Shown piece after piece: positions 37,820-48,045 of a DNA stretch of 64,000 nucleotides. The stretch covers positions 208,032 through 272,031 of the forward strand of contig NZ_JAPDMS010000001.1 of NCBI RefSeq assembly GCF_026319365.1, written 5' to 3'. How positions within the stretch are numbered: the stretch's first letter is position 1; the number at the start of each line of letters is the position of its first letter. Origin of the DNA: Methylophaga sp. OBS1. GTDB taxonomy: Bacteria > Pseudomonadota > Gammaproteobacteria > Nitrosococcales > Methylophagaceae. The translations under genes and the position numbers were made by a program. Below the pieces are notes generated by a model, which did not search any database, had not been told where the DNA came from, and saw nothing but the letters and a program-made list of their open reading frames with translations.

Positions 37820-38258
37820 CGTCAGTTACGTTAAAACTTTCCGTTATTTCGTCATGAGTAAACCCGCGGTACTGTAAAAACCGTTGCTGTTTGGCACGGC
37901 TCTTAAAATCTTCCGGGTTTTGCTCGCCAAAACGTTTGCGTCTGACCTCAGAGGCCAGCGCAAACCAGTCTGTATCTGCCTGTTGCAGCGTGTCCGTGAT
38001 AATGTCGGCAGCCACTCCACGTTCTTTCAACTCCATCCGAATCCGGATGCTGCCATAGCCCCGATTGATGCGGGAATTGACAAAGCTCTCAGCAAAACGC
38101 TCATCACTCTGTAGCCCGGCTTGTTGCAGTTCGGCCAGACTTTGTTCAATCTCGATCTCTTCAAAACCAGCTTTTGCCAGCTTGCGGTTCAGTTCCAGTG
38201 CACTATGTTCGCGGCGGGCCAGATAGCTCACTGCCTGTTCACTGGCGGATTTGCTCAC
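37809..38258 (-). CDS. recX: RecA regulator RecX
   Basis: The 149-residue helical protein has the RecX three-helix repeats ([53 protein letters not shown]). It caps or disassembles RecA filaments. It starts with GTG, and that codon overlaps the TGA of recA (GTGA), so its translation depends on recA. Its 3' end overlaps alaS by 11 bp. Confidence 0.93.
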   Translation of the reverse strand: MSKSASEQAVSYLARREHSALELNRKLAKAGFEEIEIEQSLAELQQAGLQSDERFAESFVNSRINRGYGSIRIRMELKERGVAADIITDTLQQADTDWFALASEVRRKRFGEQNPEDFKSRAKQQRFLQYRGFTHDEITESFNVTDDEK

Positions 38259-39295
38259 GCTTCCAGATCGTCCTCAACCGCATCGTTCTCAGCCGCCTTC
38301 ACTTTTTTAGGCAGCAGGATTTCACGTACCTTGGCTTCGATTTCAGCCGCCGTAGTCGGATTTTCCTTGAGGAAGTTTCGAACATTGTCCTTACCCTGAC
38401 CGATACGGTTACCGTCATAGCTGTACCAGGCACCGGATTTCTCGACGATATTGGCCTGTACACCCATGTCGATCAGTTCACCTTCGCGTGAAATGCCTTC
38501 GCCATAGAGAATGTCGAACTCGACCTGTTTGAAAGGCGGCGCCACTTTATTCTTAACGACTTTAACGCGGGTTTCATTACCCAGGATTTCATCGCCTTTT
38601 TTGATAGCACCGATACGACGGATATCCAGTCGAACAGAAGAGTAGAATTTCAGGGCATTACCACCGGTGGTGGTTTCCGGGTTACCGAACATGACACCAA
38701 TCTTCATCCGGATTTGGTTGATGAAGATAACCAACGTGTTGGAACGTTTAATATTGGCGGTGAGTTTACGCAGTGCCTGAGACATCAGACGGGCCTGCAG
38801 ACCCATGTGGCTGTCACCCATTTCACCCTCGATTTCCGCTTTCGGGGTCAAAGCAGCGACCGAGTCGACGACCACGATATCCACCGCACCGGAACGTACC
38901 AGCATGTCGGTGATTTCCAGTGCCTGTTCACCGGTGTCTGGCTGGGAGACCAGCAGGTCGTCGATATTGACGCCCAGTTTTTCAGCGTAATCCGGGTCCA
39001 GGGCGTGCTCGGCATCAACGAAGGCAGCCGTGCCGCCTGTTTTCTGCATTTCTGCGATCGCATGCAGCGTTAATGTGGTTTTACCGGATGATTCCGGACC
39101 GTAAATTTCAATGATACGACCACGGGGCAGGCCGCCGATCCCAAGCGCGATGTCCAGGCCGATAGAGCCGGTTGAGACCGAAGCCACGTCGCGAGCGGCA
39201 CCGGCGTCACCCAGACGCATGACCGCACCTTTGCCGAATTGCTTTTCAATCTGTCCCAGCGCTGCGCCCAGTGCTTTCTTTCTGTTGTCATCCAT
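38255..39295 (-). CDS. recA: Recombinase RecA
   Basis: The 346-residue protein has Walker [11 protein letters not shown], Walker [11 protein letters not shown], the L1/L2 loops ([44 protein letters not shown]) and an acidic C-terminus. It is the strand-exchange and SOS coprotease protein. The 113-bp gap before it has a possible -10 (GATAAT, complement of 39334-39339), but I see no LexA box of the enterobacterial form CTGT-N8-ACAG. Confidence 0.98.
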   Translation of the reverse strand: MDDNRKKALGAALGQIEKQFGKGAVMRLGDAGAARDVASVSTGSIGLDIALGIGGLPRGRIIEIYGPESSGKTTLTLHAIAEMQKTGGTAAFVDAEHALDPDYAEKLGVNIDDLLVSQPDTGEQALEITDMLVRSGAVDIVVVDSVAALTPKAEIEGEMGDSHMGLQARLMSQALRKLTANIKRSNTLVIFINQIRMKIGVMFGNPETTTGGNALKFYSSVRLDIRRIGAIKKGDEILGNETRVKVVKNKVAPPFKQVEFDILYGEGISREGELIDMGVQANIVEKSGAWYSYDGNRIGQGKDNVRNFLKENPTTAAEIEAKVREILLPKKVKAAENDAVEDDLEA

Positions 39296-39408
39296 CTTGC
39301 GCCACCCCTGAATTGATTAATTAAAACCAATGGATTATCCCATAGATATCACTCAGGCTCTAGAGGTGAAACGGGCTTTTAACGGTGCGGAGAAAATGAC
39401 CGCTGTAT

Positions 39409-39912
39409 TTAGTCTTCCGCAGCGATTTTTAACAGACCCGAGAGGGCTTCGAACACAGCCTGACGACGGATACTGTCGCGGTCACCGTCAAATTGAAAAC
39501 AAACACTATGGACGCCGCCACCGTGCAGACCCCAACCAATCCAGACCGTCCCCACCGGCTTTTTATCTGAGCCCCCGCCCGGGCCAGCGATACCGGTAAT
39601 GGCGATGCTGTAATCAGCCCGGGAATATTTCAGCGCACCAAAAGCCATTTCCTCCACAACCGGCAGACTCACAGCCCCATTTTTTTCCAGTGTGTCAGCA
39701 ATGACGCCCAGTTGCTGTTGCTTGGCGGCGTTACTGTAGGTGACGAAACCACGATCGAACCAGGCTGAGCTGCCAGCCAGATCGGTGCAGCTTTTTGCGA
39801 CCCAGCCACCAGTGCAGGACTCGGCGGTAACCAGCATCCTGCCTTGCATAATCAGCAGCTCAGCGACTTGTTCAACCAGTTGATAGAGCGAAGCGTCAGA
39901 AATTTTATTCAT
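39409..39912 (-). CDS. pncC: Nicotinamide-nucleotide amidohydrolase (CinA C-terminal family)
   Basis: The 167-residue protein has the CinA_C signature: LVTAESCTGGWVAKSCTDLAGSS, then RGFVTYSNAAKQQQLGV and ITGIAGPGGGSDKKPVGTVWIG. It deamidates NMN to nicotinic acid mononucleotide to recycle NAD breakdown products. The usual pncC/cinA-recA neighbourhood is kept. It is divergent from mutS with only 10 bp between the start codons, so its promoter must lie inside mutS, or one of the two starts is wrong. Confidence 0.9.
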   Translation of the reverse strand: MNKISDASLYQLVEQVAELLIMQGRMLVTAESCTGGWVAKSCTDLAGSSAWFDRGFVTYSNAAKQQQLGVIADTLEKNGAVSLPVVEEMAFGALKYSRADYSIAITGIAGPGGGSDKKPVGTVWIGWGLHGGGVHSVCFQFDGDRDSIRRQAVFEALSGLLKIAAED

Positions 39913-39922
39913 GATATAAACT

Positions 39923-42493
39923 ATGCCGATGACTCAATCTCAAAATCATACACCGATGATGCAGCAGTATCTGCGTATCAAGGCGGAACATCCTGAATAT
40001 CTGTTGTTTTATCGCATGGGCGATTTCTACGAGTTGTTCTTTGATGATGCGCACAAAGCTGCAGAACTGCTCGATATTACGCTGACGGCCCGTGGCAACA
40101 GCAACGGTGCGCCGATTCCCATGGCGGGAGTCCCTTATCATGCCGCCGACAGCTATTTATCAAGACTGATCAAGCTGGGGGAATCGGTAGCGATTTGTGA
40201 GCAGGTCGGTGATCCGGCAAAGAGTAAAGGACCGGTCGAAAGGAAAGTAGTCCGGGTGCTGACACCGGGCACGCTCACAGAAGAAGCCTTGCTCGACAGT
40301 CGTCATGAAAACCTGCTGGTTGCGGTGAGCCAGCACAAGGGCCGTTTCGGTCTCGCTTCTGCAGAAATCAGTAGTGGCCGTTTTATCGTCAGCGAAATTG
40401 AAACAGCGACCGACCTGCGCGCAGAACTGGCCCGGCTGCAACCGGCAGAGTTACTGATCTGTGACACGGATATCGCAGCTTATCCGCAGTTTGAAAAATG
40501 CCTCCGGCCTTTACCGGAATGGCACTTTGAGCAGAAGGCGGCCCGCAGGCGACTCTGTGAACACTTCAAGGTCTCGGATCTGCAGGGATTTGGCTGCGAT
40601 GACATGGACTTAGCGGTCAGCGCGGCAGGTTGCCTGCTTAATTACGCTCAGCAAACGCATCGTACGGCCTTACCGCATCTGCGGCAGATCACGGTGGAAT
40701 ATGCCCGAGACAGTATCCGGCTGGATCCGCAGTCCAGACGCAACCTGGAACTGGAACAAAACCTGTCGGGCGGTCGTGAACACACCCTGATTTCCGTTCT
40801 GGATAGAACTGCGACGCCGATGGGAGCCCGATTGCTCAGACGCTGGCTGATGCGGCCAATTCGTGACACGCGGGTGTTAAAACTACGTCAGGAGGGCTTT
40901 CAGCAGTTTATCGATCAGCAAAATGGTGATGACTGCCATGGACTGATGCGGCAGTTGGGCGACATCGAGCGGATTCTGTCACGTATTGCGCTGCGCAGTG
41001 CCAGACCCCGTGATCTGATGCATCTGCGTCGCATGCTGGAGATGCTGCCGGAAATGCATGTTTTGCTAAAACCGATGAGTAGCCTTCACCTCCGTCATCT
41101 TGACCGTACGCTGGGTCACTTCAGCGAACTGAAACAACTTCTGCAGCGGGCGTTACTGGATGAGCCACCGGTACTGATTCGTGACGGCGGTGTTATCCGT
41201 CCCGGTTACCACGCTGAACTGGATCGGCTGCGCGATCTGCATCAGAATGCCAGCGGCTTTCTTGATAATGTCGAAAAGCAGGAGCGTGAACGCACCGGTG
41301 TCAGCAGTCTGAAAGTCGGCTATAACAAGGTACACGGTTATTACATCGAACTCAGCCGTGCCCATGATATTGAGGTTCCCACGGAATATGTACGCCGACA
41401 GACACTGAAAAATGCTGAGCGTTACATCACGCCCGAGCTGAAAAGTTTTGAAGAACAGGTATTGAGTGCCAATGAAAAAGCCCTGGCACTGGAAAAGTCA
41501 CTCTATGATGAACTGTTCGACAAGCTGGCTCCGGAATTACCCGCATTGGCCCAATCAGCGTCCGCGCTGGCCGAACTCGATGTCCTTGCCAATCTCGCTG
41601 AGCGGGCAGAAACACTGGACTATGTGGCCCCGACATTCACGGATGAGACCGGTATTGAAATTGAAGCCGGTCGTCATCCAGTCGTTGAAACCAGTCAGTC
41701 TGCGCCTTTCTGCGCCAATGATCTGAAATTGTCCTCCAAACAGCCGGTGCTGATTATTACCGGCCCCAATATGGGCGGTAAATCGACTTATATGCGTCAG
41801 ACAGCGCTAATCGTTCTGATGGCTCATATGGGAAGCTTTGTCCCGGCGAGCAGGGCAGTGATTGGTCCGGTTGATCAGGTATTCACCCGTATCGGTGCCT
41901 CAGATGATCTGGCTTCCGGGCGCTCAACTTTTATGGTGGAAATGAACGAAGCCGCCAATATCCTCAACAACGCGACAAAACACAGTCTGGTTCTGATGGA
42001 TGAAATCGGTCGCGGCACCAGTACTTTCGACGGGCTGGCACTGGCCTGGTCCTGTGCAGAGAAACTGATTCGTGATATCAGCGCTTATACACTGTTTGCC
42101 ACCCACTATTTTGAAATGACTCAGCTCCCTGACTTGTTTGATAAGGCGCGTAATGTCCATCTTGATGCGATTGAACATGGCGACAAAATCGTCTTTTTGC
42201 ATCAGCTTAAAGACGGCGCAGCCAATCAGAGTTATGGTTTGCAGGTAGCACAGCTGGCTGGGGTACCGGGTGATGTCATATCAGCTGCCAGGGTCAAGTT
42301 GCAGCAGTTGGAGCAGTACCGGTACCAGGGCGAGGAGAGCAGAAAGCTGCCGCAGCCGGATTTATTCAGCAGCACCAGCGAGCCATCTGAACTGGAAAAA
42401 CGCCTTCAAAGGATTGATCCAGATGACCTGAGTCCGAAACAGGCGTTGGAATTACTCTACGAACTCTGGAAACTGTCGAAAGCAGATTCCTGA
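39923..42493 (+). CDS. mutS: DNA mismatch repair protein MutS
   Basis: The 856-residue protein has the mismatch-binding Phe-X-Glu motif in [11 protein letters not shown] (near residue 35), the clamp and lever regions, Walker [17 protein letters not shown], Walker [18 protein letters not shown] and the dimerisation tail with the C-terminal [17 protein letters not shown]. It recognises mismatches and recruits MutL. An alternative ATG lies six bases downstream of the chosen one (39929). No mutL is in the window. Confidence 0.97.
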   Translation: MPMTQSQNHTPMMQQYLRIKAEHPEYLLFYRMGDFYELFFDDAHKAAELLDITLTARGNSNGAPIPMAGVPYHAADSYLSRLIKLGESVAICEQVGDPAKSKGPVERKVVRVLTPGTLTEEALLDSRHENLLVAVSQHKGRFGLASAEISSGRFIVSEIETATDLRAELARLQPAELLICDTDIAAYPQFEKCLRPLPEWHFEQKAARRRLCEHFKVSDLQGFGCDDMDLAVSAAGCLLNYAQQTHRTALPHLRQITVEYARDSIRLDPQSRRNLELEQNLSGGREHTLISVLDRTATPMGARLLRRWLMRPIRDTRVLKLRQEGFQQFIDQQNGDDCHGLMRQLGDIERILSRIALRSARPRDLMHLRRMLEMLPEMHVLLKPMSSLHLRHLDRTLGHFSELKQLLQRALLDEPPVLIRDGGVIRPGYHAELDRLRDLHQNASGFLDNVEKQERERTGVSSLKVGYNKVHGYYIELSRAHDIEVPTEYVRRQTLKNAERYITPELKSFEEQVLSANEKALALEKSLYDELFDKLAPELPALAQSASALAELDVLANLAERAETLDYVAPTFTDETGIEIEAGRHPVVETSQSAPFCANDLKLSSKQPVLIITGPNMGGKSTYMRQTALIVLMAHMGSFVPASRAVIGPVDQVFTRIGASDDLASGRSTFMVEMNEAANILNNATKHSLVLMDEIGRGTSTFDGLALAWSCAEKLIRDISAYTLFATHYFEMTQLPDLFDKARNVHLDAIEHGDKIVFLHQLKDGAANQSYGLQVAQLAGVPGDVISAARVKLQQLEQYRYQGEESRKLPQPDLFSSTSEPSELEKRLQRIDPDDLSPKQALELLYELWKLSKADS

Positions 42494-42505
42494 CGAATGC
42501 TTTTA

Positions 42506-42644
42506 TATCCGCAGATTACACCGATGGACACAGATTATTGTTGAGGCGTTTGCATAAACAAGATGCTTGAGAGCGCTGACACCTGAGCACGAAGCAGGGT
42601 TTTCATCGCTGTAAAGCTGCGTTAATCAGCGAAATCTGCGGATA
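42506..42644. repeat. 139-bp element with 12-bp perfect terminal inverted repeats
   Basis: The ends are TATCCGCAGATT (42506-42517) and AATCTGCGGATA (42633-42644). The inner left side repeats CAGATTA (in CGCAGATTACA and CACAGATTATT), and the right side has TTAATCAGCGAAATCTGCGG. Sequences of the form ATCCGCAGATTAC...ACAGATTA recur as dispersed intergenic repeats in many bacterial genomes. It fills the mutS-ycgL gap and encodes nothing I can see. Confidence 0.65.
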
Positions 42645-42654
42645 ACTGAGGGTT

Positions 42655-42936
42655 TTAATGCAAATGCTGCTTTTTGGCATTCATAAATTCGCCCAGTTTT
42701 TCCGGACGGGGTGGCATCTGTACATGAAAGCCCTGTGTTTCCAGATTATTGATGACCGCGGCGACATTCTCCCGCGCCAGTGGCCGCTCCGGACTTAATT
42801 CCAGTTCCATGACGAATATCGGCTCTTTGCCCATGGAGTCGTAGAGTGACTGTGGAATATCGGAAAAATCATCTTTTTTAACGATGTAGAGATAGAGTTC
42901 TTCTTTCTTGCTGCTTTTATAAATGTAGGTCTTCAT
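42655..42936 (-). CDS. YcgL-domain protein
   Basis: The 93-residue protein matches the YcgL family pattern: N-terminal YIYKSSKKEELYLYIVKKDDF, central LELSPERPLARENVAAVINNLETQGFHVQMPP. Function unknown; small, soluble. It ends 11 bp beyond the inverted-repeat element. It may be the last gene of the OsmC-DUF885-VOC run, 19 bp after the VOC gene. Confidence 0.85.
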   Translation of the reverse strand: MKTYIYKSSKKEELYLYIVKKDDFSDIPQSLYDSMGKEPIFVMELELSPERPLARENVAAVINNLETQGFHVQMPPRPEKLGEFMNAKKQHLH

Positions 42937-42955
42937 CGGGGCTATCGTGTGAAAC

Positions 42956-43348
42956 TCATGAAATGGGGGGATGATAGATAATCTGCACTACCGTGCCAGC
43001 CGGGTCATAGCAATAAAAACTGCGGGCACCATCACGATGCGTGCGTGGTGCATTGCGCATCTTAACGTTTTTTGACTGCAAAAAATCGAACCAGCTGTCG
43101 ACTTCATCCATGGTAGGAATAATAAAACCGATATGATCCAGTTTTTGCTGTTCCGGTGAGGCAGGAGTGACTTCAGCCCGATGCAGAGCGAGATTGTCAT
43201 TACCTGAAGTCAGGTAGACATTATCCTCATCCGGACGCCATTCGACTGTCATTCCCAGACAATCAACATAAAATTGCTCACAGGCTGCCAGATCGGTAAC
43301 AAACAGGGCGACATGCCGCATGCCACCGGTTTTCCCGGGTCGTTCCAT
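42956..43348 (-). CDS. VOC/glyoxalase-family protein
   Basis: The 130-residue protein is a vicinal-oxygen-chelate domain pair: MRHVALFVTDLAACEQFYVDCLGMTVEW and KLDHIGFIIPTMDEVDSWFDFL, ending YDPAGTVVQIIY. The His in RHVAL, the His in LDHIGF and the Asp/Glu positions could bind a metal. Start ATG overlaps the TAA of the DUF885 gene (TAATG). Members are dioxygenases, lyases or resistance proteins; the substrate is unknown. Confidence 0.8.
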   Translation of the reverse strand: MERPGKTGGMRHVALFVTDLAACEQFYVDCLGMTVEWRPDEDNVYLTSGNDNLALHRAEVTPASPEQQKLDHIGFIIPTMDEVDSWFDFLQSKNVKMRNAPRTHRDGARSFYCYDPAGTVVQIIYHPPIS

Positions 43349-44988
43349 TAATCCTCTCCAAATACGTGTTGGCAGCATTGCTGCCAGATTGCTGAACCGA
43401 ATTGATGCTCTATCACCAGCGGTAGCGCAACGGAACCGCACTGCAGTAACTTGTCATGAAATGCTCTCAGTTCCTCACCATCCGCCGGCTGAACGATATA
43501 ACGCAGTGCATTAATGAGTGCCCAGCCCACGGCATAGCTCATCGGCACAGTGGGGGCCTGACTATACCAGTTGCACTCAGCCATGGCCTGCGCCTGAGTG
43601 AAGCCGAGTTTATCAACCATTTCCGCTGCAGCCTGCTCAAGCGTCCATTCACCGGTATGAATGTTGACATCAATGATGATACGCAGCGCCCGCCAGAGCC
43701 TGTCTCTGAGCATCACGATGTTCTGACCCGGATAGCGATCAAAACCCTGCTCCAGCATCATTTGCTCACAGTACAGGGCCCAGCCTTCGTAAAGTGTGGC
43801 ACAGGGAAACAGTCGTCGTAGCAGTGCGGAACCCTGGTCAGATTGATTCGCGGTGACAAACTGCAGGTGATGACCGGGCCAGGCCTCATGCACGCTGGTC
43901 TGGGCGATGGCGGCGAAATTATGTTCCTTCAGCTCGGCATCACGACTGACCGGGGTCACATAATAAAATGCGCTTTGACTGAGGTCGGCGATGCTGGGAT
44001 CCAGATAAGCTGCAAAAGGTATTTGATGTCTCAAAAAGCCAGGGGTGTCGACAACATTCAGATGCTGCCGTCCAGGTAAGGTGACCAGGGCGTTCGCCTT
44101 GAGGAAATCCCTCGCGGCCTGCATCTCCTGCTGGTAGCTGTCCAGCAGTTGGGAGGCGCTTGGGTGATGGGCCCGGATACGGGCCAGGGTCAGCCCGCTG
44201 TCCTGTTCCGCTTTTTTGAGTTCAGCCGAAGTTTGTGCAAACAGTTTTTCACCAAATGCGCTGAGCTTCTGGGCACTGATAGGCAGAAAATGGCGGTAAT
44301 GCAGCAGGCGCTCAAAGTGCTCTCGACCACAGGCAAAATCACCCTGTGCATGGTTTTGCAGGCGGGTTAGCGAATGGTGCAGGTCTTCCATCGCTTTACC
44401 GGCTTCATGGAGCGCGGTGTCGATAGCCTGATGCTGCAGCAGAGCTTTCTGTACCCGCGGGTGATCAGAGAGTTCATGACAGAACTGCACGCCAGCTTCA
44501 CATTCCTGAATGGCCATTTCCAGCCATACCGGTGGAATGATGGCCGGCTTGAGATTCAGGTAAGTTTTGGCTTCTCTGACACGTCCCGGCACTTTTTGCA
44601 GCCGGGACAGCAGTGCCAGACTGAAACTTTCCAAAGGTCGGATAGTTAGTTGATGCAGGGCATCAATCGGCAGAAAAGCGGTTGGATCTCGATAACGCCA
44701 GTCGTGCTCCATCATGCTGTGGTGTTCCAGCAGCGCCCAGCCATGCAGAACCTGATAGTTGAGCAAGCGATCGGCGTCCAACGCTGTGATATTGATCTCG
44801 TCCAGCGCAGCCAGACATTTTTCATTCAGGACCAGTTGAATGCCCTGACTGGCATCGTCACAGGGTGTCAGCTCACCGGCATAATCCTCGATGCCGGCAT
44901 CCAGTGCGGTTTCCGGATTAAACCGGCACCAACTGGCAAGATAACTTTCCTGTATTCGGTCGAATGTGTGACTGTTATCAGTCGACAT
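43348..44988 (-). CDS. DUF885 family protein (metallopeptidase-like)
   Basis: The ~546-residue protein has the zinc-peptidase-like motif HEAWPGHHLQF (HEXXPGHH) and a downstream EGWALYCEQMML acidic ligand region, both hallmarks of DUF885. The fold is M32-like and many members are exported lipoproteins, but no signal peptide is seen here. ATG at 44988 is chosen; an in-frame ATG at 45006 would add six residues and increase overlap with osmC. It overlaps both neighbours, so the genes are one transcription unit. Confidence 0.8.
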   Translation of the reverse strand: MSTDNSHTFDRIQESYLASWCRFNPETALDAGIEDYAGELTPCDDASQGIQLVLNEKCLAALDEINITALDADRLLNYQVLHGWALLEHHSMMEHDWRYRDPTAFLPIDALHQLTIRPLESFSLALLSRLQKVPGRVREAKTYLNLKPAIIPPVWLEMAIQECEAGVQFCHELSDHPRVQKALLQHQAIDTALHEAGKAMEDLHHSLTRLQNHAQGDFACGREHFERLLHYRHFLPISAQKLSAFGEKLFAQTSAELKKAEQDSGLTLARIRAHHPSASQLLDSYQQEMQAARDFLKANALVTLPGRQHLNVVDTPGFLRHQIPFAAYLDPSIADLSQSAFYYVTPVSRDAELKEHNFAAIAQTSVHEAWPGHHLQFVTANQSDQGSALLRRLFPCATLYEGWALYCEQMMLEQGFDRYPGQNIVMLRDRLWRALRIIIDVNIHTGEWTLEQAAAEMVDKLGFTQAQAMAECNWYSQAPTVPMSYAVGWALINALRYIVQPADGEELRAFHDKLLQCGSVALPLVIEHQFGSAIWQQCCQHVFGED

Positions 44989-45397
44989 CAATAATCTCGT
45001 AGTCATGGGTGATGGTGGCGGTCTTGGCCAGCATCAGCGTAGCTGAACAGTATTTTTCAATAGACATGTTGATGGCACGCTCCACAAAATTGGGTTTGAC
45101 CTCTTTGCCTGTGATTTTGTAATGAACATGAATGTTGGTATAGACCTTGGGGACTTCCTCACTGCGCTCACCATCCACTTCCACTACGCAGTCACGGATA
45201 TCCTGACGCGATTTTTTCAGAATTTCCACCACATCAAAAGCCGTGCAGCCGCCCATCCCGAGTAACAGCAGTTCCATGGGGCGCATACCGGTGCCGTGAC
45301 CACCCGCTTCTTCGGGACCGTCCATGACTACCGTGTGACCGGTACCGGATTCGCCCAGAAACATCACATCTTCTACCCATTTCACTCGTGCTTTCAT
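44978..45397 (-). CDS. OsmC/YhfA-family protein
   Basis: The 139-residue protein has the OsmC fold landmarks: GGHGTGMRPMELLLLGMGGCTAFDVVEIL, with the first reactive Cys, and NMSIEKYCSATLMLAKTATI, with the second. Such proteins reduce organic peroxides via the cysteine pair; the YhfA branch is less well characterised. ATG at 45397 is preferred to a TTG five codons upstream. It is divergent from the CRP-like gene, a frequent arrangement in gammaproteobacteria. Confidence 0.88.
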   Translation of the reverse strand: MKARVKWVEDVMFLGESGTGHTVVMDGPEEAGGHGTGMRPMELLLLGMGGCTAFDVVEILKKSRQDIRDCVVEVDGERSEEVPKVYTNIHVHYKITGKEVKPNFVERAINMSIEKYCSATLMLAKTATITHDYEIIDVD

Positions 45398-45457
45398 TAA
45401 AATGTTTCCCAAAGTTGATAAATAACTTTAATTTTGCCATATTTGTGAAATCGAAAA

Positions 45458-45486
45458 CGAATTATCACCGTTTGCAACTGTATACT
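45458..45486 (+). promoter_or_regulatory. Candidate promoter of the CRP-like gene
   Basis: A -10 box TATACT (45481-45486) lies 30 bp before the ATG at 45516. No good -35 sits at 17 bp. A TGTGA half-site precedes it (TTTGTGAAAT at about 45442-45451). The promoter may depend on an activator. Confidence 0.35.
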
Positions 45487-45515
45487 GCCCGCCGGGTTTC
45501 AAATTGGAATAATGG

Positions 45516-46199
45516 ATGGAATATCACAAACATAAAGCCTTGGAAGAAGGTCTTGCCGACTTCTTTCACAGTTGTCACAGCAAATTTTATCCTGCAAAAA
45601 ACATCATTATTCGGCCCGGTGACCCAGCAGATACGCTCTATTACATCCGTGAAGGTTCTGTCACCGTCTGCATGGAAAATGAAGAGGGTGAGGAACTCAT
45701 CGTGGCCTATCTCAATCAGGGCGACTTCATCGGTGAAATTGGCTTCTTTTCTGAAGTCGGCGACAGAATGGTCACCATCCGTGCCAAGACCGATGTCAGA
45801 ACCGAAGAGATTTCCTATCAGCAAATCCGTACCCTGGCCGACAGCCAGTTGAAAAACTGTTACCCCACCTTGCTTTATACGCTGGGTGAGCAGATGGCTA
45901 AACGCCTGTTGTCGACCACCCGCAAAGCCACTGACCTGGCGTTTCTGGATGTCGCCGGCCGGGTAGAGGCCGCACTGGCAGAATTATCTGCTCAGCCTGA
46001 TGCGATGCGTCATCCTCATGGCACTCAAATCAAGGTCACCCGTCAGGAAATCAGCCGCATGGTGGGCTGCTCCCGTGAAATGGTCGGCCGCGTCTTAAAA
46101 GAGCTGCAGGAAGGCGGTAAAGTCTGGGCTCACGGTAAGACCGTGATTGTCTACGACGAGGTCCACCGCGTCTCTACGCCTGTTATCAAGAAGCTCTGA
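45516..46199 (+). CDS. CRP/Vfr/Clp-family transcription regulator
   Basis: The 227-residue protein has an N-terminal cyclic-nucleotide-binding domain (RPGDPADTLYYIREGSVTV, GDFIGEIGFFSE), the C-helix LLSTTRKATDLAFLDVAGR, and a winged HTH (KVTRQEISRMVGCSREMVGRVLKEL) whose recognition helix equals that of CRP/Vfr, so it should bind CRP-like sites. In the phosphate cassette the usual Arg-Ser pair is Arg84-Met85 (GDRMVTIRAK). The Ser contact for cAMP is lost, and the N-terminal half reads like Xanthomonas Clp, which responds to cyclic-di-GMP. Ligand identity is therefore open. Confidence 0.88.
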   Translation: MEYHKHKALEEGLADFFHSCHSKFYPAKNIIIRPGDPADTLYYIREGSVTVCMENEEGEELIVAYLNQGDFIGEIGFFSEVGDRMVTIRAKTDVRTEEISYQQIRTLADSQLKNCYPTLLYTLGEQMAKRLLSTTRKATDLAFLDVAGRVEAALAELSAQPDAMRHPHGTQIKVTRQEISRMVGCSREMVGRVLKELQEGGKVWAHGKTVIVYDEVHRVSTPVIKKL

Positions 46200-46212
46200 C
46201 GCTCTCCATGTC

Positions 46213-47013
46213 TCAATAAAACAGCTGCTTTAACTGCTGGCCCGGATCGTCAGCGCGCATAAAGGCTTCCCCGACCAGGAATCCATTGACATTATTGTCG
46301 CGCATCAATGTAACGTCTTCCGGTGTGTGTATTCCGCTCTCAGTGATCACAATGTGACCATCAGGAATCCGAGGCAGCAGTGACAGTGTGGTGTCCAGCG
46401 AGGTTTCAAATGTTCGCAGATTGCGGTTGTTGATACCAATCAGGGGCAGGTTCAATACCAGTGCCCGTTCCAGTTCATCCAGATCATGCACTTCTACCAG
46501 TACGTCCATGCCCAGTTGTAGTGCCAGTTGGCTCAGATTTTCCAGTTGATTATCGTTGAGTGCCGATACAATCAGTAAAATACAATCTGCATTGATCGCC
46601 CGGGCTTCGAAAACCTGATAGGGATCGATAATAAAATCTTTACGAATAACCGGCAGGCTGCAGGCTTTACGCGCCTGCTGAAGAAACTCCTCATGGCCCT
46701 GGAAAAAGTCACGATCAGTCAGCACTGACAGGCAAGTGGCACCATGTTTGGCATAGCTCTCTGCAATTTCAGCCGGTCTGAAATCTTCTCGTAACAGGCC
46801 TTTACTGGGCGAGGCTTTCTTGATTTCAGCGATGATGCCAGGCTCACCGTCAGCGATCTTGCGCGACAGAGCCTCAACAAAGCCCCGCGGTTTATCCGCA
46901 TGCTCAGCCAGTTGCTGCATGATGGCCAGCGGTATTTTTTTGCTGCGTTCAGCAATTTCTTCCTGTTTGCGTTCAAGGATCTTGACCAGGATATCCGGGG
47001 TGTTTTCACTCAT
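46213..47013 (-). CDS. trpC: Indole-3-glycerol phosphate synthase
   Basis: The 266-residue monofunctional TIM barrel has the family blocks [10 protein letters not shown] (catalytic Glu and Lys), [18 protein letters not shown] (catalytic Lys), [18 protein letters not shown] and [12 protein letters not shown]. It closes the indole ring in Trp synthesis. It is 9 bp downstream of trpD in the order trpE-trpG-trpD-trpC, and converges on the CRP-like gene 13 bp away. Confidence 0.96.
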   Translation of the reverse strand: MSENTPDILVKILERKQEEIAERSKKIPLAIMQQLAEHADKPRGFVEALSRKIADGEPGIIAEIKKASPSKGLLREDFRPAEIAESYAKHGATCLSVLTDRDFFQGHEEFLQQARKACSLPVIRKDFIIDPYQVFEARAINADCILLIVSALNDNQLENLSQLALQLGMDVLVEVHDLDELERALVLNLPLIGINNRNLRTFETSLDTTLSLLPRIPDGHIVITESGIHTPEDVTLMRDNNVNGFLVGEAFMRADDPGQQLKQLFY

Positions 47014-47022
47014 AATGATCTT

Positions 47023-48036
47023 CTAGCTCCGGCTGCTGACAATCAGCGCATTCAGTTTCTGTGAGGCGGCACCCGAGTCGATGACTTCGGCTGCTTGCTT
47101 GATTCCCTGTTCCAGGGTCGCTGCAATATCGGCCACATAAATCGCGGCGCCGGCATTGAGAACGACAATATCGCGGGCCGGACCGGTTTCTCCGTTAAAG
47201 ATGGCTTTGATGATGTCGAGGCTGTCAGTGGCATTCTTGACTGACAGGCCTTTGACATCACTGCGGTTGAGGCCAAAGTCTTCAGGTTTGATGGTGTAGC
47301 TGGAGATTTCGCCGTGTTTGAGTTCGGCGACGTGCGTTTCGGCACCGATGCTGATCTCATCCAGTCCGTCTTCAGCGTGAACCACTAACACATGTTTGCT
47401 GCCCAGTTTTTGCAGCACTTCAGCCATTGGCACCACCCATTTCTTGTCATACACCCCCAGGACCTGGTGCGGGGCGCGGGCGGGGTTGGTGAGCGGACCC
47501 AGCAGATTGAATACGGTGCGAACACCCATTTCACGGCGCGGGCCAATCGCATGCTTCATGGCACCATGATGTTTCTGAGCAAACATAAAGCCGACACCGA
47601 CGGTTTCGATACAGTGTTTGACCTGTTCCGGCGTCAGTTCCAGGTTCACGCCCGCTGCTTCCAGCACATCGGCACTGCCGGAACTACTGCTGATAGAGCG
47701 GTTACCATGTTTGGCGACCTGAGCGCCGGCTGCTGCAACAACAAAGGCACTGGCGGTCGAGACATTAAAGGTACTGGCACCGTCACCGCCAGTGCCGCAG
47801 GTGTCGACCACATGTTCGCCCTGAATATCAACCGGCGTTGCCAGCGAACGCATGACTTCAGCAGCCGCGGCAATTTCGGTCACGGTTTCACCTTTCATGC
47901 TCAGTCCAATCAGGAATCCGCCGATCTGTGCCGGGGTGGCATGACCGGTCATGATCTGATTCATGACATCACGCATCTGATCGGCACTGAGATCCTGACG
48001 CTGGGTGACGAGTTTAAGTGCAGCTTGAATATCCAT
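47023..48036 (-). CDS. trpD: Anthranilate phosphoribosyltransferase
   Basis: The 337-residue protein has the PRPP-binding region [39 protein letters not shown] and the anthranilate site [35 protein letters not shown]. It joins anthranilate to PRPP. The helical N-terminal domain is complete. It lies 9 bp after trpG. Confidence 0.97.
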   Translation of the reverse strand: MDIQAALKLVTQRQDLSADQMRDVMNQIMTGHATPAQIGGFLIGLSMKGETVTEIAAAAEVMRSLATPVDIQGEHVVDTCGTGGDGASTFNVSTASAFVVAAAGAQVAKHGNRSISSSSGSADVLEAAGVNLELTPEQVKHCIETVGVGFMFAQKHHGAMKHAIGPRREMGVRTVFNLLGPLTNPARAPHQVLGVYDKKWVVPMAEVLQKLGSKHVLVVHAEDGLDEISIGAETHVAELKHGEISSYTIKPEDFGLNRSDVKGLSVKNATDSLDIIKAIFNGETGPARDIVVLNAGAAIYVADIAATLEQGIKQAAEVIDSGAASQKLNALIVSSRS

Positions 48037-48045
48037 GCTCAGGTC

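Noticed and set aside
39296..39408. LexA box before recA
   Set aside because: No CTGT-N8-ACAG is present. SOS control could use another box or an upstream promoter, but the sequence does not show it.
45398..45412. TTG start five codons upstream for the OsmC-family gene
   Set aside because: The ATG at 45397 gives the usual family start and is a stronger initiation codon.
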